This document shows, piece after piece, positions 14,901-18,432 of a stretch of DNA of 18,432 nt. The stretch's first letter is position 1. Every line of letters begins with the position of its first letter. A program made the position numbers and the translations under genes. The DNA lies in NCBI GenBank assembly GCA_947176715.1, contig CAMWRR010000007.1:1-18432 (forward strand), read 5' to 3'. The notes under the pieces were generated by a model, which saw only the letters and a list, made by a program, of their open reading frames with translations, was not told the DNA's origin and did no database searches. The stretch is from an uncultured Rikenellaceae bacterium (GTDB lineage Bacteria; Bacteroidota; Bacteroidia; Bacteroidales; Rikenellaceae).

Positions 14901-16415
14901 AACACCCTCGATAAGTTACACTATCTCCCCCGCACCGACGGCAAGAACGGCATGCTCCTCAAAGGCGAGGTATTTTACAGTATAGACAAGGCCGACTGGG
15001 TATCGGCAGGCGACTTCTCGTGGGATGCCGACAGCGAGGTCAAAGTGTTCGGCTTCGATGCCAAGCCCGAGGCACGCTACGTCAAGATAGCGGTGAGCGA
15101 CGGTGTCGGCGGCTTCGGGTCGGGACGCGAGCTTTACATCTTCAAGGTGCCCGGCACCGAGAGCCGTCTGCCCGGCGATGTCAACAACGACGGACGCGTA
15201 GACCGTAACGACTTCGTGTCGTACACCAATTACATGGGGTTACGTCGTGGCGATGCCGACTTCGACTACGTCAGCATAGGCGATGTCAACCGCAACGGCA
15301 TGATAGACGCTTACGACATATCGACGGTGGCCGTGTGCCTCGAAGACGGTGCCTACGCCCCTCCCGGCGAGAGGGTGGCCGGCACAGTAGTGCTATCTGC
15401 GCCCGACCGTCTATACCGTGAGGGCGAGACTATAGAGGTGACCGTACGCGGTCAGGATCTCGAAGCGGTCAACGCCCTCGGGTTCGCCCTGCCGTACGAT
15501 GTGCGCGACTGCGAGTTCGTGGCCATACGCCCCATAGCTCTCGGTCAGATGCAGGACATAACCCGCGACCGTCTCCACACCGACGGCTCCAAAGTCCTAT
15601 ATCCCACGTTCGTCAACATCGGCGACAAAGAGACCCTCAGCGGCTCCGGCAACCTCTTCATAATAGAGTTCAAAGCCCGCCGCGACACACGATTCTCCCC
15701 GCAACCCTCCGACATACTGCTTGCCAAGCCCGAGGCACGCTACGTCAAGATAGCGGTGAGCGACGGTGTCGGCGGCTTCGGGTCGGGACGCGAGCTTTAC
15801 ATCTTCAAGGTGCCCGGCACCGAGAGCCGTCTGCCCGGCGATGTCAACAACGACGGACGCGTAGACCGTAACGACTTCGTGTCGTACACCAATTACATGG
15901 GGTTACGTCGTGGCGATGCCGACTTCGACTACGTCAGCATAGGCGATGTCAACCGCAACGGCATGATAGACGCTTACGACATATCGACGGTGGCCGTGTG
16001 CCTCGAAGACGGTGCCTACGCCCCTCCCGGCGAGAGGGTGGCCGGCACAGTAGTGCTATCTGCGCCCGACCGTCTATACCGTGAGGGCGAGACTATAGAG
16101 GTGACCGTACGCGGTCAGGATCTCGAAGCGGTCAACGCCCTCGGGTTCGCCCTGCCGTACGATGTGCGCGACTGCGAGTTCGTGGCCATACGCCCCATAG
16201 CTCTCGGTCAGATGCAGGACATAACCCGCGACCGTCTCCACACCGACGGCTCCAAAGTCCTATATCCCACGTTCGTCAACATCGGCGACAAAGAGACCCT
16301 CAGCGGCTCCGGCAACCTCTTCATAATAGAGTTCAAAGCCCGCCGCGACACACGATTCTCCCCGCAACCCTCCGACATACTGCTCGTCGATAAGGGTTTG
16401 AATATACGGATGTAA
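11958..16415 (+). CDS. Secreted multidomain GH31 glycoside hydrolase, probable alpha-N-acetylgalactosaminidase
   Basis: The 1485-residue protein has a signal peptide (residues 1-21, cleaved near VSA-QP) and a GH31 N-terminal beta-sandwich. The catalytic barrel has nucleophile D403 (LKTDVAWVGPGYSFG) and acid/base D455 (VWSGDQTGGEWEY). The surrounding residues resemble the GH31 alpha-N-acetylgalactosaminidases described from Enterococcus faecalis and Bacteroides caccae, which act on mucin-type GalNAc-Ser/Thr. After the C-terminal beta domains come FN3 (about 843-927), F5/8 type C/CBM32 (928-1069), type I dockerin (1070-1131, DVNNDGRVDRNDF and DVNRNGMIDAYD calcium loops) and a cohesin-like beta-sandwich (about 1140-1255). 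A perfect in-frame duplication then repeats the F5/8C tail, dockerin and cohesin-like domain. The ATG at 11958 precedes the signal peptide directly; a longer frame from 11835 overlaps the Fic gene and is rejected. A strong terminator follows. No SusC/SusD pair is in the window. Confidence 0.88.
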   Translation: MKHKLLVSLAVVSVFFADVSAQPATGLRKINPTTVEVSLDDGRRMSLDFYGDDIFRVFRDDAGGIIRDPKASPEARILVDNPRRNVTGLTTGDEGGLFTVSTPRVRVDIDKQTSCMTVVDRKTGKTVLQQASPVSFDKGRTSVSLREMPDEYFYGGGVQNGRFSHKGNAIAIVNQNSWTDGGVASPTPFYWSTAGYGLMWHTFAPGEYDFGKSEEGVVKLVHDTDYLDLFIMVGEGIEPLLGGFYQLTGNPVLLPKFGFYQGHLNAYNRDYWAEDENGIPFEDGKRYKESQKDNGGVKESLNGEKDNYLFSARAVVDRYSAHDMPLGWVLPNDGYGAGYGQTATLDGNIANLREFGDYARTEGVEIGLWTQSDLHPRDGVEALLQRDIVKEVRDAGVRVLKTDVAWVGPGYSFGLAGVSDAADIMTYYGDDSRPFIITLDGWAGTQRYAGVWSGDQTGGEWEYIRFHIPTYIGSGLSGQPNITSDMDGIFGGLNPVVNTRDFQWKTWTPMQLNMDGWGYNEKYPHALGEPAASINRMYLKLKSELMPYTYSIAAEAVDGLPMMRAMFLDTPNRYTSGSSTRYQYMYGPWFLVAPVYRDTHADESGNDVRNGIYLPEGRWIDYFTGELYEGECVINDFDAPLWKLPVFVRDGAIIPMTAPNNNPGEIDPSHRIYEIYPHGFTSFMEYDDDGRTEAYKRGYSTNTLIWSEADEARRRAVVTVASNVGDFEGFVPVKSTELRINVTQEPRKVSAKVGGKTVKLTRASSKEEFETLDDVFFYDPAPQLNRFATPGSEFEKVSIVKNPQLLVKVAPYDVTYNSLVVTVDGFVFAPENNRPALKAGSLPAPAGICAEDGDAVGYSMRLSWDKVDGADYYQIMFDDMLYTTIKEPYYLFNDLAPETSYSFMLRAVGKEGCSDWSSFEATTGSDPLEFALHGIKATVTAPNQRGQGIAKLFDFDENNMWHTKWDQSAVPFEMVLDLHTVNTLDKLHYLPRTDGKNGMLLKGEVFYSIDKADWVSAGDFSWDADSEVKVFGFDAKPEARYVKIAVSDGVGGFGSGRELYIFKVPGTESRLPGDVNNDGRVDRNDFVSYTNYMGLRRGDADFDYVSIGDVNRNGMIDAYDISTVAVCLEDGAYAPPGERVAGTVVLSAPDRLYREGETIEVTVRGQDLEAVNALGFALPYDVRDCEFVAIRPIALGQMQDITRDRLHTDGSKVLYPTFVNIGDKETLSGSGNLFIIEFKARRDTRFSPQPSDILLAKPEARYVKIAVSDGVGGFGSGRELYIFKVPGTESRLPGDVNNDGRVDRNDFVSYTNYMGLRRGDADFDYVSIGDVNRNGMIDAYDISTVAVCLEDGAYAPPGERVAGTVVLSAPDRLYREGETIEVTVRGQDLEAVNALGFALPYDVRDCEFVAIRPIALGQMQDITRDRLHTDGSKVLYPTFVNIGDKETLSGSGNLFIIEFKARRDTRFSPQPSDILLVDKGLNIRM
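15059..15721 (+). repeat. 663-bp tandem duplication, copy 1
   Basis: This block and the one directly after it are identical by line-by-line reading. The period is 663 bases (221 codons). It covers the last part of the F5/8C domain (from codon 1034/1035), the whole dockerin and the cohesin-like domain without its final residues. The match stops exactly at both ends (A against T on the left, T against C on the right), so there is no microhomology at the junction. Confidence 0.97.
15722..16384 (+). repeat. 663-bp tandem duplication, copy 2
   Basis: This is the second copy, abutting copy 1 with no spacer and keeping the GH31 frame. The junction codon CTT (15720-15722) encodes Leu and joins the end of the first cohesin-like domain to the repeated AKPEARYVKIAV segment. 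After copy 2 the gene ends with the unique residues VDKGLNIRM. Confidence 0.97.
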
Positions 16416-16464
16416 AAATAGGGCCGAGAAAAACATTCTCGGCCCTATTTTATTCAAACCCTTA
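16391..16464. repeat. Two-tier inverted repeat overlapping the GH31 gene end
   Basis: A 14-bp perfect outer stem pairs 16391-16404 (last codons of the GH31 gene) with 16451-16464. It encloses the 16-bp perfect terminator stem at 16415-16451. The outer arm is coding sequence (DKGLN), so coding and terminator structure are superimposed. Confidence 0.9.
16415..16451 (+). terminator. Intrinsic terminator of the GH31 gene
   Basis: A 16-bp perfect stem (16415-16430 and 16436-16451, core GGGCCGAG/CTCGGCCC) with a five-base loop ends in TTTTATT. It begins at the last base of the TAA stop codon. The A-rich left side could also let it work from the minus strand. Confidence 0.92.
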
Positions 16465-16480
16465 TGAGGGTGTTCGCTGA

Positions 16481-16608
16481 TGCCTCCGGCGGGGCTTTCA
16501 GCCGGACTCTCCGAGGGGTCTCCCGACGGGCCCTTCGGGGAGTTACTTTTGTCGAGTGACAAAAGTAGGTCTCCATGAAATGGTCCCCCGGAAGGGCCGC
16601 CGGAGGCA
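16481..16608. repeat. Nested three-tier inverted-repeat element (possible intergenic repetitive element)
   Basis: Three nested palindromes share one centre. The outer arms are TGCCTCCGGCGG (16481-16492) and CCGCCGGAGGCA (16597-16608). The middle arms are about 16529-16541 and 16584-16598, and pair apart from one extra C. The inner arms are TACTTTTGTC (16544-16553) and GACAAAAGTA (16558-16567), with loop GAGT. No open reading frame of note is present and no T-tract follows, so this is not simply a terminator. It resembles a repetitive palindromic element, which I infer without having other genomic copies to compare. Confidence 0.75.
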
Positions 16609-16626
16609 AAACAACGCATCTTCATA

Positions 16627-16681
16627 AAAACCCGAAACAGGGGGTGGAAATCTCAAATTTCCACCCCCTGTTTCGGGTTTT
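16627..16681 (-). terminator. Intrinsic terminator of the C69 peptidase gene
   Basis: A 25-bp perfect stem (16627-16651 and 16657-16681) with a five-base loop is followed on the minus strand by TTTTT. It lies 17 bases after the stop codon of the C69 gene. The stem is unusually long for an intrinsic terminator. Confidence 0.9.
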
Positions 16682-16698
16682 CAACAAAGACAGCCTGT

Positions 16699-18381
16699 TT
16701 ATTCCACCGGCACTACTTTCAGTGTCTCGCCGGCGTCTTCGGAAACGGCTTTTTTCCATTTCTCGCTGTAGCCCGGTTGGTCGGGGTTTGCGGCGCGAGT
16801 GGTCGAGAAGTCGTTGTGGAGGAAGCCGTCGGGGCCCTCTTTCTTGACGTTGCCGTCGATGTATTTGACGAGGAGGTAGTTGTCGAGGGCTACCCATTCG
16901 TCGAACATCGATTGCGCTTTGTCTATCGAGTAGTTGGTGAGGAACTGGCGAGCCGCCTCGGGCGATACCTTGAGTAGCTCGAGGGCCGCTTTGTCTATTG
17001 CGGGTATCTCGGCAATGGCCTGATTCTCACGACGGTCGGCCACTTTCTGTATGTCTTTGCTTATGAGGTCGTAACGCAGATACGCGGCGTTAGCCACACG
17101 ACTGAACACCCAGAATGCGGCTGTGGGCGAGTAGGTTATGAGGTTACCGTTACCCTCGCGGAGACACTCGGGCACATCGTAAGAGCTGGTGTAGACGGGT
17201 GTGAGACACGATGTGGCGGCGTCGTCCACACCGAACCACAGTATGCCGCCCACCTCGTCGGGAAGCCAGCTGCGGGCCTGACCGAGAAGCCAGAAGCCGG
17301 TCTGCTGGGTGGCTATGGCGCGCTCGTTGGTGTACTCCACGCCGTCGTATTTGAATGTCATGGGTCTCCAGCGATAGGGGAGCTGGTGACCGCCGGCGCC
17401 TATGTCATGACGCATGTCCAAGGGGGTGTCTTCGTAGTGGTCGCGCATCATGTCGGCGAGCTCTTTGACGGAAATCTTGGCTTTGGGCTTCACATAGAGG
17501 GGCATACGCTTGCTCGTGTCGTGGCCCAAGGCATATTCGACATACTCGTCCATGCCGCCGGCGAAACGGTTGAACGCGCTCCATACGCGAGCCTCGCAAC
17601 CGCGCATGCCGCTGAAGTCGAGGGGGTTGTAGACATCGGCGAAGCTGAAGTCGGCATCCTTGCCCTTATAGAGCTTCTCGCTCTTGGCGAAAGATATTAC
17701 GTCGGGGCTGTAGATGCAGTTCTCGGGGTCGTCGAGCGGGAACTGACGTATGCGCGCCTGATTGGCGTGAGAGCTTATATAGCCGTCGGGTATGCGGACG
17801 GCCACCCATACGGCGCCTTTGTTGACGTTCTTGCCGTTAACTATCTTGCTACCCTTGCCTATAAGCTCGAGTATCCACGCCTCGTTCTTGTCGGCGATTG
17901 TGAACGACTCGCCGGATGAGGCGTAGCCGTATTCGTTGGCCAGCGAGGTGAGGGTGTCGATGGCTTCGCGCGCGGTCTTGGCGCGTTGCAGGGTGACGTA
18001 TATGAGCGAGCCGTAGTCCATTATGGCATCCTTGTCACGAAGCTGCGACAGGCCGCCGAAGGTGGTCTCGGTGATGATGAGCTGGTGCTCGTTCATGTTG
18101 CCGATGGTGGAGTAGGTGTGGGCTATCTGCGGTATCTGACCCATGTAACGACCGGAATCCCAGTCGAATATCTTGAGCATGGTGCCGGGTGCGTGGTCGG
18201 CCGCGGGGGTGCGGTAGAGTTCGCCGTAGAGCACATGCGAGTCGGCAGAATAGGTTACCATCACCGAGCCGTCTTTGGACGCCCCTTTGGTGACGATGAT
18301 GTTGGTGCAGGCGTCAGCGGCCGGCGAGGCCCACAATATGGCCGCTATTGCGGTTGCGAGCGAAAATAGTCGTTTTCTCAT
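16699..18381 (-). CDS. Secreted C69 family dipeptidase (PepD-like Ntn hydrolase)
   Basis: The 560-residue protein starts with a signal peptide (MRKR, hydrophobic 5-20) ending at ADA-C25. Cys25 of C-TNIIVTKGASKDGS is the expected N-terminal nucleophile exposed by processing. The Ntn-hydrolase core follows, with TYSADSH, STIGNMNEHQLIITETTFGG and DYGSLIYVTLQRAKTAREA; the YRWRP segment lies further on. The length matches Bacteroidota members, which are longer than the roughly 470-residue lactobacillar PepD. The family cleaves dipeptides. Here the enzyme would work in the periplasm or outside the cell on peptides from diet, host protein or cell wall. The ATG at 18381 places the signal peptide exactly at the N-terminus. 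Only 51 bases lie upstream in the window and no consensus promoter is clear in them. The gene is convergent with the GH31 gene across a repeat-rich gap. Confidence 0.93.
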   Translation of the reverse strand: MRKRLFSLATAIAAILWASPAADACTNIIVTKGASKDGSVMVTYSADSHVLYGELYRTPAADHAPGTMLKIFDWDSGRYMGQIPQIAHTYSTIGNMNEHQLIITETTFGGLSQLRDKDAIMDYGSLIYVTLQRAKTAREAIDTLTSLANEYGYASSGESFTIADKNEAWILELIGKGSKIVNGKNVNKGAVWVAVRIPDGYISSHANQARIRQFPLDDPENCIYSPDVISFAKSEKLYKGKDADFSFADVYNPLDFSGMRGCEARVWSAFNRFAGGMDEYVEYALGHDTSKRMPLYVKPKAKISVKELADMMRDHYEDTPLDMRHDIGAGGHQLPYRWRPMTFKYDGVEYTNERAIATQQTGFWLLGQARSWLPDEVGGILWFGVDDAATSCLTPVYTSSYDVPECLREGNGNLITYSPTAAFWVFSRVANAAYLRYDLISKDIQKVADRRENQAIAEIPAIDKAALELLKVSPEAARQFLTNYSIDKAQSMFDEWVALDNYLLVKYIDGNVKKEGPDGFLHNDFSTTRAANPDQPGYSEKWKKAVSEDAGETLKVVPVE

Positions 18382-18432
18382 TTATATTTGATGTTTAGAA
18401 ATATTTTACCTAATTTTAAAGTCGGAAAGGAA

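Noticed and set aside
15059..16384. CRISPR array or mobile element as explanation of the repeat
   Set aside because: There are only two long coding copies without spacers, terminal inverted repeats or a transposase; it is a simple tandem duplication.

Overview
The window looks like chromosomal DNA of a gut-type member of the Bacteroidales (Bacteroidota) with GC-rich coding DNA. Three intergenic sites match the Bacteroidota sigma-factor promoter (TTTG, about 20 bases, TAnnTTTG), and none resembles an E. coli -35/-10 box. The gene families are also typical of this order: a NagB/PIG-L fusion, a DUF1343 (NamZ-type) muramidase, a C69 dipeptidase, a FabK-like flavoprotein, and a secreted GH31 enzyme with discoidin, dockerin and cohesin-like modules. 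I cannot name the genus from sequence alone.

Layout. 1-2552 (minus strand): a small acidic coiled-coil protein, then a tight cassette of GT2 glycosyltransferase, a tandem LAB_N membrane protein and an ArnT-like membrane glycosyltransferase that runs off the left edge. This reads as a lipid-linked sugar donor synthase, a candidate flippase and a periplasmic transferase. 2571-2848: two tRNA-Lys genes (CTT and TTT) with a textbook promoter and a terminator. 2849-3197: no convincing gene. 3256-6288 (minus): ddl followed by a 646-residue NagB/PIG-L fusion, from a clear promoter in front of ddl. 6406-7341 (plus): FabK/nitronate monooxygenase-like protein. 7376-9464 (minus): a NamZ-type muramidase, then an RluA pseudouridine synthase gene broken by one in-frame TAG. 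9560-11868 (plus): a GT4 glycosyltransferase and a Fic-domain protein. 11958-16415 (plus): a 1485-residue secreted GH31 enzyme, probably an alpha-N-acetylgalactosaminidase. 16391-16681: a dense zone of nested inverted repeats and terminators. 16699-18381 (minus): a secreted C69 peptidase.

A loose theme is cell-envelope and amino-sugar metabolism. Ddl makes the D-Ala-D-Ala of peptidoglycan, the NamZ-type enzyme would release MurNAc from it, the GH31 enzyme would release GalNAc from host mucin, and the NagB/PIG-L fusion belongs to amino-sugar catabolic families. These genes are not one operon, so the link is only suggestive.

The strongest oddities are: (1) a perfect, in-frame 663-bp tandem duplication at the 3' end of the GH31 gene that doubles its dockerin and cohesin-like modules; (2) the GT2 / LAB_N x2 / ArnT-like cassette, in which the LAB_N protein is a plausible undecaprenyl-phosphate-sugar flippase; (3) a NagB domain lacking two canonical catalytic residues while fused to an intact-looking PIG-L deacetylase; (4) a single nonsense codon in an otherwise intact rluA-type gene; (5) a Fic protein with a Tyr in its active-site loop; and (6) the stacked inverted repeats after the GH31 gene.
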